DNA of 64,000 bases from LMUY01 sp965199555 (GTDB lineage Bacteria; Pseudomonadota; Alphaproteobacteria; Acetobacterales; Acetobacteraceae). The translations under genes and the position numbers were made by a program. A model generated the notes under the pieces. The model was given only the letters and a program-made list of their open reading frames with translations. It had not been told where the DNA came from and did not search any database. Each line of letters opens with the position of its first letter. Positions within the stretch are counted from its first letter, which is position 1. Location of the stretch: the NCBI GenBank assembly GCA_965199555.1, contig CBDASJ010000017.1:124001-188000 (forward strand), read 5' to 3'. Positions 8,849 to 18,709 of the stretch are shown in pieces.

Positions 8849-9028
8849 TCAGCCTTTCTGCGTGTCCGCGCCGCTGCCGCTCCCGCTGATGCCGCTGCGG
8901 GACTTGGCGTCGCTTTTCGGTTGGATCGTGCGTGACATGGCCGCCACCTCCTGATCGTTCTTGGCGTTCTCGGCCGGGTGCAACTCGGCCGTGTTCGTCT
9001 TCGGGGTCGGTGTGCTGGGTTCGCTCAT
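8849..9028 (-). CDS. possible separate small protein nested in the 3' end of the YcaQ-like gene
   Basis: The internal ATG at 9028 is preceded by GCAGGAGGACCAAAGC, a perfect AGGAGG Shine-Dalgarno 8 bp upstream. Starting there gives a 59-residue hydrophilic protein (MSEPSTPTPKTNTAEL ... SGSGSGADTQKG) without hydrophobic segments, probably disordered. It is in frame with the glycosylase, so it could be made alone, as a tail, or both. Function unknown. Confidence 0.45.
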   Translation of the reverse strand: MSEPSTPTPKTNTAELHPAENAKNDQEVAAMSRTIQPKSDAKSRSGISGSGSGADTQKG

Positions 9029-10264
9029 GCTTTGGTCCTCCTGCGACAGCAGCGCCGCAGCAGGCTGGAGGTTGCGGTGGCGCGCCGCCAGCGCCGGGCC
9101 AAAATCCCCGGCGGGCGTGATGGCGACCCGCTCCAAACCGAGCCAGCCGGCCATCACCTGCAACTCACCCAACAACCGCTCTGCCGTGTCCGGCGGCGCG
9201 TGGGGTTCGGCATGCGCGGCCAGCACGTGCAGGGTCGAAGTGGCGCGCGAGGACTTCAAATCCACCCGGGCGACCAGCCGGTCGCCGAGCAGGAATGGCA
9301 GCACGTAATAGCCGTGCTGGCGCTTGGACGCGGGCGTGTAGATTTCCAGCCGGTAGCGGAAGTCGAACAGGCGCTCGGTCCGCGTCCGCTCCCAAATGGC
9401 GGGGTCGAACGGGCATAGCAGGGCGCATCCGTCCACCCGGCGAGGCCAGCGGGCGGCACGATGCACGAAGGCGGGTTGCCGCCATCCCTCCACCGTGGCC
9501 GGGATCAGTTCGCCCATCTCCACCAGTTCCGCCACGCGCGCGGTGGCGTCCGCCGGGGACAGGCGGAAATAGTCGCGCATGTCGCCGACGGTGGCGACGC
9601 CGAGTGCCCGGGCGCTGAGCAGCAGCAGCGCCCGGTGGGCATCCGCCGGCTCCGGGGTGGGCGTGGCAAGGACGGCGGCGGGCAGCACCCGCTCCGGCAG
9701 GTCGTACACCCGCTCGAACCCCCGCCGGGTGGCGGTGGTGACGTGCCCGGCCCAGAACAGCCATTCCAGCGCGCGCTTGGCGTCGCTCCAGCCCCACCAG
9801 CCGCCGGCGCCGCGCGATCCCTCCAGTTCCGAGGCCGCCATGGCGCCGTCGCTGCGGACCCGCGCCAGCACGGTGTCGATATACGGGCGCCGTTCCGCGG
9901 CGAAGCGGCCCAACTCGCCGTAAATGCCTTGCAGCCGGTCGGCCCGTGCCATGCGCCAGCGCAGCAGCGGGTGCAGGTCCATCGGGAGCAGCGACGCCTC
10001 GTGCGCCCAGTATTCGAACAAGGACGGTTTGCGCCCCCAGGCCGCCTCGTCCAGCAGCGCCCGCGGGTAGGCGCCCAGGCGCGAGAACAGCGGCAGGTAA
10101 TGCGCCCGCGTCAGCACCGTCACCGAGTCGATCTGCAAGAGGTTGAGCCGCGCCACCGTGCGGCGCAGATGCCCACGGCCGGCCCCGTCCGGACGTGGGT
10201 CCGCCAGGCCGGTGGCGGCCAGGGCGATGCGGCGCGCGGTGGCGGCGGATAGTCGCTCGAACAT
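8849..10264 (-). CDS. YcaQ/AlkX-type winged-helix DNA glycosylase with C-terminal extension
   Basis: Residues 1 to about 405 match the HTH_42 (YcaQ) family, whose E. coli member unhooks DNA interstrand crosslinks. The Q-x-D catalytic motif of the AlkX branch is visible as Q44-I-D46 in NLLQIDSVTV, and further family stretches such as SLFEYWAHEASLLP and HGYYVLPFLLGDRLVARVDLK are present. The last roughly 60 residues are unrelated: polar, rich in Ser, Thr, Lys and Gly. They begin at an internal ATG with its own strong ribosome-binding site (see the nested feature). The tail may be a read-through fusion caused by loss of the original stop. Confidence 0.8.
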   Translation of the reverse strand: MFERLSAATARRIALAATGLADPRPDGAGRGHLRRTVARLNLLQIDSVTVLTRAHYLPLFSRLGAYPRALLDEAAWGRKPSLFEYWAHEASLLPMDLHPLLRWRMARADRLQGIYGELGRFAAERRPYIDTVLARVRSDGAMAASELEGSRGAGGWWGWSDAKRALEWLFWAGHVTTATRRGFERVYDLPERVLPAAVLATPTPEPADAHRALLLLSARALGVATVGDMRDYFRLSPADATARVAELVEMGELIPATVEGWRQPAFVHRAARWPRRVDGCALLCPFDPAIWERTRTERLFDFRYRLEIYTPASKRQHGYYVLPFLLGDRLVARVDLKSSRATSTLHVLAAHAEPHAPPDTAERLLGELQVMAGWLGLERVAITPAGDFGPALAARHRNLQPAAALLSQEDQSMSEPSTPTPKTNTAELHPAENAKNDQEVAAMSRTIQPKSDAKSRSGISGSGSGADTQKG

Positions 10265-10342
10265 GTTGCCCAGTCATGCCGCCGGGCGGCTTGCCCGGCA
10301 ATGCCCGGCGACTAGGATCGCGGGGCACCAGGAGCCCGGCCC

Positions 10343-11536
10343 ATGATCCGCAACACGCCCCCCGGCGAGCCGCAAACCCGCATCCGCCCGCAAATCCAGG
10401 ATCTGGTGACGGACAACATCGCCGTGCTGGCGGAAAAGGCGCGGCACATCGAGGGCGTGATCCCGCTCTGGTTCGGCGAAGGCGACTTGGTGACGCCGGG
10501 CTTCATCCGCGACGCGGCCAAGCGGGCGTTGGATGCGGGCCGCACCTTCTACGTGCCCAACATGCGCGGCACGGCCGGGTTGACCGCGGCGCTGTCCGCC
10601 TACCAGACCCGGCTGCACGGCCGCCCGATCGGGGTGGAGCGCAGCACCGTCACGCCGGGCGGCATGCAGGCCGTGGCGCTGGCGTTGGAGTTGGTTGTCG
10701 AGACGGGAACCAACGCCGTCTACGTCACGCCGCAATGGCCCAACATCCACAACGCGATCCACGTGGCCGGAGGCGAGCCGCGGCCGTGCCCGCTGGTGCT
10801 GCGCGACAACCGCTGGACGCTGGACATCGACCACGTGGCCGCGCTGTGCGACGCGCGGACCCGGGCGATCGTGTTCTCCTCCCCCGCCAACCCCACCGGC
10901 TGGACCGCCACGCCGGACGATCTGCGCGCCCTGCTGGCGTTGAGCCGGGAGCGCGGCATCTGGATCATCGCCGACGAGGTGTATGGCCGTCTGTATTTCG
11001 ACGCGGACGTGGCGCCCTCCATGCTGCGGATCGCGGAGCCGGACGACCTGGTGATGTGCGTCAACAGCTTCAGCAAGGCCTGGGCGATGACCGGCTTCCG
11101 CCTCGGCTGGCTGACCCACCCGGCGGCCGTGGCGGACCAACTGGGTGCGATGACGCAATACCTGAACAGCGGCACCGCCGACTTCGTGCAGGAGGCGGGG
11201 GCCACCGCGATCACGGACGGCGAGGGCTTCGTCGCCGACATCCGGGAACGCTGCCGCAGCGGCGTGGCGCTGACGCATGCGCGGCTGGCGGCCACCCCCG
11301 GCATTCGCCTGACGGAAGCGCCGAAAGGCGGCATGTACGCGTTCTTCCAGATCGACGGCATGCCAAATGCCCGCACCGCCTGCCTCCACGTGCTGGAGCA
11401 CGCCCGGGTCGGCCTGGCCCCCGGCGAGCTGTTCGGCGACGCAGGGGCCGGCTGGCTGCGCATGTGCGTGTGCCGCGACGCCGGGCAGTTGGGCACCGCG
11501 CTCGATCGGATGGCAGATGCGCTTTCACCCCGCTGA
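10343..11536 (+). CDS. class I/II pyridoxal-phosphate aminotransferase
   Basis: A 397-residue fold-type I aminotransferase. The PLP-binding Lys is K245 in the SFSKAWAMTGFRLGW motif. The substrate-carboxylate Arg region WLRMCVC lies near the C-terminus, and SSPANPTGW and IIADEVYGRLYF are family motifs. Length is normal for aspartate/aromatic-type aminotransferases. The amino-acid substrate cannot be assigned. It is divergent from the YcaQ-like gene with 78 bp between the starts. Confidence 0.88.
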   Translation: MIRNTPPGEPQTRIRPQIQDLVTDNIAVLAEKARHIEGVIPLWFGEGDLVTPGFIRDAAKRALDAGRTFYVPNMRGTAGLTAALSAYQTRLHGRPIGVERSTVTPGGMQAVALALELVVETGTNAVYVTPQWPNIHNAIHVAGGEPRPCPLVLRDNRWTLDIDHVAALCDARTRAIVFSSPANPTGWTATPDDLRALLALSRERGIWIIADEVYGRLYFDADVAPSMLRIAEPDDLVMCVNSFSKAWAMTGFRLGWLTHPAAVADQLGAMTQYLNSGTADFVQEAGATAITDGEGFVADIRERCRSGVALTHARLAATPGIRLTEAPKGGMYAFFQIDGMPNARTACLHVLEHARVGLAPGELFGDAGAGWLRMCVCRDAGQLGTALDRMADALSPR

Positions 11537-11601
11537 TCGACCCAAAGCGGTTGTCCGTAGAGCAGTCGGCGGAACAAAGCAGTTCCGTGGACCGGCGTTG
11601 A

Positions 11602-12450
11602 TCAAGGCAATTCACCCAGCAGGTCGTGCATCGTCTCGATCTCGGCCAAACGGCGGCGGCCAGAGCGCCCGGTCAGTTCGAGCACCCGCGTGGCCAGGAA
11701 GTGGGCGAGGCCGATCACCGCGACGTGGTTGTCGAGCGCGCCGGCGGCCTTGGCCCGGCAGCGCACCAGCCAGGTCGCCGGGCCGGGATCGTCGACGGTC
11801 TCGTCGGTCACGCAGAGTACTTCCGCGCCGGACTTGACGGCGCTGGCGATCAGCAACGTAGAAGCTGGCAGGGAGCGGCGAAGTGCGAACACGACCAGCA
11901 TGTCGCCCTTGCGGATGCTGACCGCATATTCGGCGATCGTTTCTCCCGACGTCGGGAGCAGGATACTGGTCTCGAGCACGCGGAACACCTGCCAGCGCAG
12001 GTAGGCGGCGAAGGAGTAGTTGTTCCGGAAACCGGCAATCCACACGCGGTTGGCCGCGATCATCGCATGGGCGATGCGGTCCAGCATGTCTTCGGACAGC
12101 CCGGCGTAGGTTTCGGACAGGTTCTGTATGCTGAGTTCGAGATGCGCGCGCAGCGTGCCAGCCGCTTTGCCCTCTGCCCCGAGAAGCAGCAACGGCGAGC
12201 CCGATTTCTGTTCGAGCCGGACCTGTCGCCGTGCGTCCCCGTAGCTGTCATATCCGAGTTTCCGGATGAACCGGGTGACCGCGGCGTTGGACACACGGGC
12301 CGCGGCGGCGAGTTCGGTTGCCGTGTATGACGGCAGTTCGCCCGGGAAGTCGATCAGGAACTCGGCAAGCCGACGTTCAGTCGGCGGTAGGTCGTCCAGC
12401 AGGCGGGTAACCCGCGCCACCAGCGAGCCCGCACCAGGGGCAACGGCCAT
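11602..12450 (-). CDS. RpiR/MurR-family transcriptional regulator
   Basis: A 282-residue regulator with an N-terminal HTH_6 domain (about residues 8-80, core ATELAAAARVSNAAVTRFIRKLG) and a C-terminal SIS sugar-isomerase-type sensor domain (about residues 120-260, RVWIAGFRNNYSFAAYLRW and SGETIAEYAVSIRKGD). Such proteins bind palindromic operators and sense phosphosugars or other small ligands. The start at ATG 12450 gives the usual N-terminus; a longer frame upstream lacks similarity. It is divergent from the MFS transporter, and the 205-bp gap holds a perfect palindrome that is a likely operator. Confidence 0.9.
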   Translation of the reverse strand: MAVAPGAGSLVARVTRLLDDLPPTERRLAEFLIDFPGELPSYTATELAAAARVSNAAVTRFIRKLGYDSYGDARRQVRLEQKSGSPLLLLGAEGKAAGTLRAHLELSIQNLSETYAGLSEDMLDRIAHAMIAANRVWIAGFRNNYSFAAYLRWQVFRVLETSILLPTSGETIAEYAVSIRKGDMLVVFALRRSLPASTLLIASAVKSGAEVLCVTDETVDDPGPATWLVRCRAKAAGALDNHVAVIGLAHFLATRVLELTGRSGRRRLAEIETMHDLLGELP

Positions 12451-12560
12451 GTCTCTTCCAGATCGCTCGTGGGGTTTGTAGGTCGGGCTATCGGCGACCC
12501 ATACCCGATTTCGTCCTCGCCCGCGAAATCGGACGTCTTGCCTCCTTGAGCCATGCGGCG

Positions 12561-12577
12561 TTGGCACAGATGCTGCA
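12561..12577 (+). promoter_or_regulatory. candidate sigma-54 promoter for the MFS-racemase genes
   Basis: TTGGCAC-AGATG-CTGCA matches the sigma-54 consensus TTGGCACG-N4-TTGC(A/T) with the GG and GC pairs exactly 12 bases apart. It lies 79 bp upstream of the MFS start and points toward it. A sigma-54 promoter would need an enhancer-binding activator, which is not seen in the window, so this is a motif match only. Confidence 0.4.
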
Positions 12578-12584
12578 TGAAAAA

Positions 12585-12598
12585 TATTTTGCAAAATA
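12585..12598. promoter_or_regulatory. palindromic operator candidate (TATTTTGCAAAATA)
   Basis: A perfect 14-bp palindrome in a very AT-rich patch of an otherwise GC-rich region, between the divergent RpiR regulator and MFS transporter. RpiR-family operators are often AT-rich palindromes of this size. It sits immediately downstream of the sigma-54-like element, where a bound repressor would block transcription. Confidence 0.55.
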
Positions 12599-12655
12599 CA
12601 ACAGACGCAATTCTGTTCTCGGCACGTGCGTGTTCCAGCCTCGAAGGGATGACAG

Positions 12656-14083
12656 ATGGTAGAAGGCGTTCAGATCGCCGTTCCGGCTTCGGAGGCAGCG
12701 GCACAGGTTGAAGCAGCCCTGAACCGGATCGGTGTCACCACCGCACATAAGGTGATCGTGCTGCTTGTGCTGGTCGGCGTGCTGTTCGACGTGTTCGAGC
12801 AAAACACGATCGGCCTGATCGGCCCGATCTTGCGCGAGCAATGGCAGATCGGAGCCGCGGATATCGGCTTCCTGAACACCATCACATTCGCCTCGGCCGC
12901 TATCGGCCGGCTCGGCTCCGGCATCCTGGCCGATCGGGTCGGCCGGCGCTTCATGCTGAACATCAATCTGCTGCTGTTCACGCTTGGTGCCACGATCTGC
13001 GCCCTGGCGCCGGGCTACACCGTGCTGGCCTGCGGACGGTTCCTGGTCGGCCTCGGGCTGGGCGGCGAGATCGTCACCGCTGTGACCTTGCTGGCGGAGT
13101 TCTGCTCCACAGGCTTCCGCGGAACCGCCGTGGGACTGATCAATGTCGGCGGCGGCGGGCTGGGCAACATGCTGGCGCCTGCCTTCGCATTGGGAATCTT
13201 CACCCTGTTTCCCGGGACGAACGGATGGCGCTGGCTGTTCGCAGCACTGGTGCTGCCCGCGGTCATGGTGGTGTTCTATCGTCGCTTCGTGCCCGAGACA
13301 CCGCGCTTCCTGGTTGCACAGGGTCGAGTGGCCGAAGCCAACCGGGTGTTGTCGCAGTTGGCGACGGGTTCGTTCCAGACCAAGGACTTCGCGGTGAACG
13401 ACTACGTCGCGGCGAAACCGGTTCGTTCGGAGGCGCGGCTCGGCAGTATCGTCGCCGACATCTTTTGTGGCGGGTTGCTGCGGCGCACTGTCGCCGTGGG
13501 CGTCGCGTCGTGGATGACGTTCGGGGCGCAACTGACCGTGCTGACCCTGATGCCGACCGTCCTGGTCGCGCAGGGGCACAGCATCACCCGTTCCTTCCTG
13601 TACACGATCATCCTACAAAGCGGCAGCCTGTTCGGCGCGTTGGCCGCCGCTGTGCTGGCCGCCCGGGTGCGGCGCAAGGTGGTGCTGACGGCAGGTGCAG
13701 CCTGCGCCGTGCTTGCAGGGCTCGCCTTCGGTTTCCTGGCGACCACGGACGCTTTGATCCTGCTGTTCGGGGCAACGTTCCAGTTCTTTGTGCTTTTGCT
13801 GAACACGACCATCTGGATTTTCGCGCCGGAGAACTACCCGACCCGGGTGCGCGGCTTCGGCACGTCATTCATCCTGGCGCTCGGCACGATGGCTGGAGCC
13901 TGGATGCCGCTCGTCGCCGGGCGGGTGTTCGAGATGGGGGGTACGGCAGGCATGTTCAGCCTGATGGCAGGGATGTATGCCATATTCGCCGTTGCCGTAC
14001 AGTTCGCGCCGGAGACGTTCGGCCGCTCGATCGAAGCGCAGGCGGACGCGGGCGAGCGGCTGTTGTCCGACCTGCTGGCCTGA
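12656..14083 (+). CDS. MFS transporter (sugar/aromatic-acid porter type)
   Basis: A 475-residue major facilitator with about 12 hydrophobic segments. Family motifs are DRVGRRF after helix 2-3, the PETPRFL motif ending the first half and RVRRK in the second half. These place it in the sugar-porter/metabolite-H+ symporter group, which takes up organic acids, hydantoins or sugars. It is followed after 50 bp by a racemase-family gene and preceded by a divergent RpiR regulator, so it probably imports the racemase substrate. Confidence 0.9.
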   Translation: MVEGVQIAVPASEAAAQVEAALNRIGVTTAHKVIVLLVLVGVLFDVFEQNTIGLIGPILREQWQIGAADIGFLNTITFASAAIGRLGSGILADRVGRRFMLNINLLLFTLGATICALAPGYTVLACGRFLVGLGLGGEIVTAVTLLAEFCSTGFRGTAVGLINVGGGGLGNMLAPAFALGIFTLFPGTNGWRWLFAALVLPAVMVVFYRRFVPETPRFLVAQGRVAEANRVLSQLATGSFQTKDFAVNDYVAAKPVRSEARLGSIVADIFCGGLLRRTVAVGVASWMTFGAQLTVLTLMPTVLVAQGHSITRSFLYTIILQSGSLFGALAAAVLAARVRRKVVLTAGAACAVLAGLAFGFLATTDALILLFGATFQFFVLLLNTTIWIFAPENYPTRVRGFGTSFILALGTMAGAWMPLVAGRVFEMGGTAGMFSLMAGMYAIFAVAVQFAPETFGRSIEAQADAGERLLSDLLA

Positions 14084-14133
14084 CACAGAGGACCAGGCCG
14101 TGGCAGCCTGGTTCTCCCTTCGAAGCAGGTGGC

Positions 14134-14832
14134 ATGACATCCATTCTTCTGATCAACCCCAATACCTCCGCCCGCTCGACGGAGATGATGCTGGCCGTGG
14201 CGAAGCCGCTGCTCCCGGCCGGCGTCGTGTTGCGCGGGATCGGCGCGGCCCGCGGGGCCGACATGATCCTGGACGAGGCGGCGCTGGCGGTGGCCGAGAC
14301 CGAGGTGGTCCGCATCGGCATGGAAGCGCACGGGGGACGCGACGCGGTCGTCGTGGCGGCCTTCGGCAACCCCGGCGCTCACAGGCTACGAGAACTACTG
14401 CCGATGCCCGTCGTAGGGATCGGCGAGGCCGCCATGCGGGAGGCTGCTTCTGGCGGGCGGCGTTTCGGGGTCGCGACCACCACGCCGGGTCTCGTTCGTT
14501 CCATCGAGGCAGGGGTGCGCCACCTCGGCCTGGAAGCCGATTTCACCGGCGTGCGGGTTCCGGCCGACCGTGACCCGCTAGCCTTGGCCACCAACCCAGC
14601 CGACCAGTACGACGAGCTCGCGCTGGCCGCGACACGGTGCATCGAACTGGATGGCGCCGAGGTGGTGGTCATCGGCGGTGGCCCGTTGAGCGACGCGGCC
14701 GTGCGTCTACGGCAACACCTTCAGGTCACGATCATTGAGCCAGTGCCAGCGGCAATACGCCAAATCCTTGGGTGCTTGCCCAACCTGCCACGTTCACACG
14801 CCGACACTTCAACATGCTCCTCGCGACGCTGA
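14134..14832 (+). CDS. Asp/Glu/hydantoin racemase-family protein lacking both catalytic cysteines
   Basis: A 232-residue protein with the INPNTSARST opening, AFGNPG and PVVGIGEAAM motifs of hydantoin/allantoin racemases. Those enzymes use two cysteines (near residues 76 and 181) as acid and base. Here position 76 is Ala (VVVAAFGNPG) and the second site is Gly (VVVIGGGPL). It is therefore unlikely to work by the two-thiol mechanism. The last 15 residues overlap the decayed kinase gene on the other strand. It is probably cotranscribed with the MFS gene. Confidence 0.85.
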   Translation: MTSILLINPNTSARSTEMMLAVAKPLLPAGVVLRGIGAARGADMILDEAALAVAETEVVRIGMEAHGGRDAVVVAAFGNPGAHRLRELLPMPVVGIGEAAMREAASGGRRFGVATTTPGLVRSIEAGVRHLGLEADFTGVRVPADRDPLALATNPADQYDELALAATRCIELDGAEVVVIGGGPLSDAAVRLRQHLQVTIIEPVPAAIRQILGCLPNLPRSHADTSTCSSRR

Positions 14833-15344
14833 TCGAAGCTTACCGGACCTTCCAGTTGCCAAGGCGAACCGTGTCACGATCAGAACTTGCCAAGCAGCCC
14901 GGCTGATGGATGGGTACGCGTTGTGCAGGGTCGCTGTTGCGAATGGCCTGCGGTGATAGCCTTCGAAGCGCATGGCTCGGACGCGCTTCCTTTCAGCCAC
15001 AGTCAACGTCCTCCCGCCGCGCCCGCGAAGCGCCATAGACGTCGGAACGTCCAAGTTCACGACGACCAAAGACCTGCGAGCTTGCGCGCAGGCAGTCCGC
15101 AACCGTAAGAACCCGATCGCGTCCAGAGGGTAAGCGACAACAAGCCACCGAAACCGCCCGGAGCGGACGACGGTCGAGAGCAAAGCATCGAGCGCTATAC
15201 CCCAACGCGCGGGATCGGGCAGGTGGCCTGGACCAGCAAGGTCATCGCCGTCCAGAATTTCGATCCCGGAAGGAGGTCGGCGAGCGCCGCCCCAATCGCG
15301 CTCTTGCCCGATCCTACCGTGCCGTTCAGCCACACGATCGACAT
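14809..15344 (-). pseudogene. small P-loop kinase-like ATPase, frameshifted
   Basis: The first frame starts MSIVWLNGTVGSGKSAIG, a clear Walker A (GTVGSGKS), but soon ends at a stop. The continuation, including ILDGDDLAG, RSLVVVNLDVPTSMALRGRGGR and FEGYHRRPFA, is in a second frame that runs to 14809. One missing base near 15264-15268 accounts for the break. The intact protein would be about 175 residues, like shikimate- or gluconate-kinase-type ATPases of unknown substrate. It could be a decayed gene or an assembly error. Its 3' end overlaps the racemase gene by 24 bp on the opposite strand. Confidence 0.7.
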
Positions 15345-15407
15345 AGTCTCCCCATCACCCGCGCGAGTTGCTGCCGTTAGGTCCGCTCCCCCACCACAAG
15401 CAGCCCC

Positions 15408-16784
<1,377 letters not shown>

Positions 16785-17142
16785 GCGCCAGACATCCGGC
16801 GGGGGGCGGCCGCCGTCAAGCCGTAGTCATCAGACTACGGCGCTTCCTAAACATCGGAACGAAACGCCTGCGATTGTCCTAAGTCTCTTCTAGGATTGTA
16901 TCCCTGTTTACGGGATGCTGTGGATGAGTTGGGAGGACCAAGGGCGGCAGTCGCATGGCTGGTTCGGGCATGGAACCGGTCCGAAGCACGACGATGGCAT
17001 CGCGTCGAACGGGGCCAACCCGCTGTTCAGGCCAGCCGACGCCGACGAACGCTGCAGGCTGCAAATGGACCGGCCGCAGCGCTTACGACATTGCCCGTCG
17101 GCGGCTTAGTCTATCGCCGCGCCTGGCCTGGAGGACAGGAGC
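16785..17142. other. intergenic region upstream of radA, no convincing gene
   Basis: This 358-bp stretch lies between radA and the mlaF stop. It holds a perfect hairpin (16820-16841) and a less GC-rich patch (about 16850-16920) with TCCTA...TAGGA repeats that could include the radA promoter. Short open frames exist on both strands but have no ribosome-binding sites or recognisable sequence. Confidence 0.6.
16820..16841. repeat. perfect 9-bp hairpin upstream of radA
   Basis: GCCGTAGTC, loop ATCA, GACTACGGC. There is no T-run after it on either strand, so a simple intrinsic terminator is not supported. It lies about 36 bp upstream of the radA start and would fall in the leader of a radA transcript. 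Confidence 0.5.
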
Positions 17143-17937
17143 CTACTTGCGCAACTCCATCTGGATCGGCCCCTCGCGGCGGCCATGGGTGAACTGGTCC
17201 ACCACCTCGTTGCCGCTTTGCAGCAGCTCCGGCGCCGGGCCTTCCCACACGATGCGCCCGCGGTGCAGCATCGCCGCCCGGTCGCCGATCCGCACCGCGG
17301 ACGCCATGTCGTGGGTGATCGCCACCGCGGTGGAGCCGAGGCGCTTCACGCAATCCACGATCAGCCCGTCGATCACCGCGCCCATGATCGGGTCCAGCCC
17401 GGTGGTCGGCTCGTCGAAGAACAGGATGCCCGGTTGCGCCGCGATGGCGCGGGCCAGCCCCACCCGCTTCTGCATGCCACCCGACAGCTCGGACGGCGAG
17501 AGCTCGCCCACGCTGGCGGCGAGGCCAACTTGGCCCAGCACCTCGCCGGCGCGGGTGCGGGCGGCGTCGCGGCCCATGCGTTGCTGGGCCAGCAGGCCGA
17601 ACGCCACGTTTTCCCACACCGGCAGGCTGTCGAACAGCGCACCGCCCTGGAACAGCATGCCGATCTGCCGGTTCAGCGCCTCCCGGTCACGCCGGTTCAT
17701 GCGCAGGATGTCGCGGCCGTCCACCTCGATGCTGCCCTCGTCCGGCTCCACCAGGCCGAGGATGGATTTCAGCAGCACCGACTTGCCGGTGCCGGAGCCG
17801 CCGATCACCACCATGGAGGTGCCGGGCATCACGTCCAGGTCGACGCCGTCCAGCACCTGCTTGTCGCCGAACCGCTTGCGCAGCCCGCGGATGCGGATTT
17901 TCGGCAGCGGCTCGGTGGGCCCGGCCTTAATGGGCAA
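17143..17937 (-). CDS. mlaF: MlaF-like ABC transporter ATPase (lipid transport)
   Basis: A 264-residue ATPase with Walker A GGSGTGKS (residues 46-53), signature LSGGMQKRV near 147 and Walker B ILFFDEPTTGLDP near 167. The LDPIMGAVID and ITHDMASAVRIGDRAAML stretches are typical of MlaF/Ttg2A, which powers phospholipid or hopanoid movement between the membranes. It overlaps the permease gene upstream by 11 bp. The periplasmic MlaD partner is not adjacent. Confidence 0.92.
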   Translation of the reverse strand: MPIKAGPTEPLPKIRIRGLRKRFGDKQVLDGVDLDVMPGTSMVVIGGSGTGKSVLLKSILGLVEPDEGSIEVDGRDILRMNRRDREALNRQIGMLFQGGALFDSLPVWENVAFGLLAQQRMGRDAARTRAGEVLGQVGLAASVGELSPSELSGGMQKRVGLARAIAAQPGILFFDEPTTGLDPIMGAVIDGLIVDCVKRLGSTAVAITHDMASAVRIGDRAAMLHRGRIVWEGPAPELLQSGNEVVDQFTHGRREGPIQMELRK

Positions 17938-18709
17938 AGAACAGTTCCGTCAGCACGTAGTCGCCGGCCAGGATCAGGATGGACGCCACCACCACGGCGG
18001 AGGTGGTGGCCGCCCCCACGCCCTCTGCCCCGCCGCGGCTGTTGTAGCCGTGGTAGCAGCCCATCAGCGCGATCAGGAAGCCGAACACCGCCGCCTTGGC
18101 CAGGCCGCTGACCACGTCCCCCGTCGTCATGAAGCTGAACGTGTTATGGAGGTAGCCGACCGGGTTGAGCCCCAGCTTCACCGTCGCCACCAGAAAGCCG
18201 CCGGCCACGCCGAGGATATCCGCCACCACCACCAGCAACGGCAAGGCCAGCGTGCCGGCCAGCAGGCGGGGGGTCACTAGGTACTTCATCGGGTTGGTGG
18301 ACAGCGTGCCCAGCGCGTCGATCTGGTCGGTCACCCGCATGGTGCCGATCTCCGCCGCCATGGCCGCACCGACGCGCCCGGCCACCATCAGCCCGGCCAG
18401 CACCGGCCCCAGCTCCCGCACCACGGACAGCACCACGATGGAGGCGACGGCGCTTTCCGCGTTGAAGCGGGAAAAGCCGGTGAAGGATTGCAGCGCGATC
18501 ACCATGCCGGAGAAGATCGCCGTCAGCGCCACCACCGGCAGGCTGAAATAACCGAACTCGATAAAGGCGCGTCCGAACATGCGCCAGTACAGCGGCGGCC
18601 GGATCAGATGGGACAGCCCGTCGGCCGCGAACACCGCCACCGCGCCGACCGTGCGGCACAGGCCCAGCGCCGCGCGGCCGAGTGCCGCCAGCCAGTCGAG
18701 CACGATCAT
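17927..18709 (-). CDS. mlaE: MlaE-like ABC transporter permease
   Basis: A 260-residue MlaE permease with about five to six hydrophobic segments and the signatures VVRELGPVLAGLMVAGRVGAA and GTMRVTDQIDAL. The ATG overlaps the alr stop (ATGA), and the gene runs into mlaF, giving an alr-mlaE-mlaF operon. It forms the inner-membrane channel of a lipid transport complex with MlaF. Confidence 0.93.
   Translation of the reverse strand: MIVLDWLAALGRAALGLCRTVGAVAVFAADGLSHLIRPPLYWRMFGRAFIEFGYFSLPVVALTAIFSGMVIALQSFTGFSRFNAESAVASIVVLSVVRELGPVLAGLMVAGRVGAAMAAEIGTMRVTDQIDALGTLSTNPMKYLVTPRLLAGTLALPLLVVVADILGVAGGFLVATVKLGLNPVGYLHNTFSFMTTGDVVSGLAKAAVFGFLIALMGCYHGYNSRGGAEGVGAATTSAVVVASILILAGDYVLTELFFAH

Noticed and set aside
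16879..17064. A 61-codon open frame upstream of radA
   Set aside because: No ribosome-binding site, no hydrophobic or conserved pattern, and overlapped by equally long frames on the other strand.
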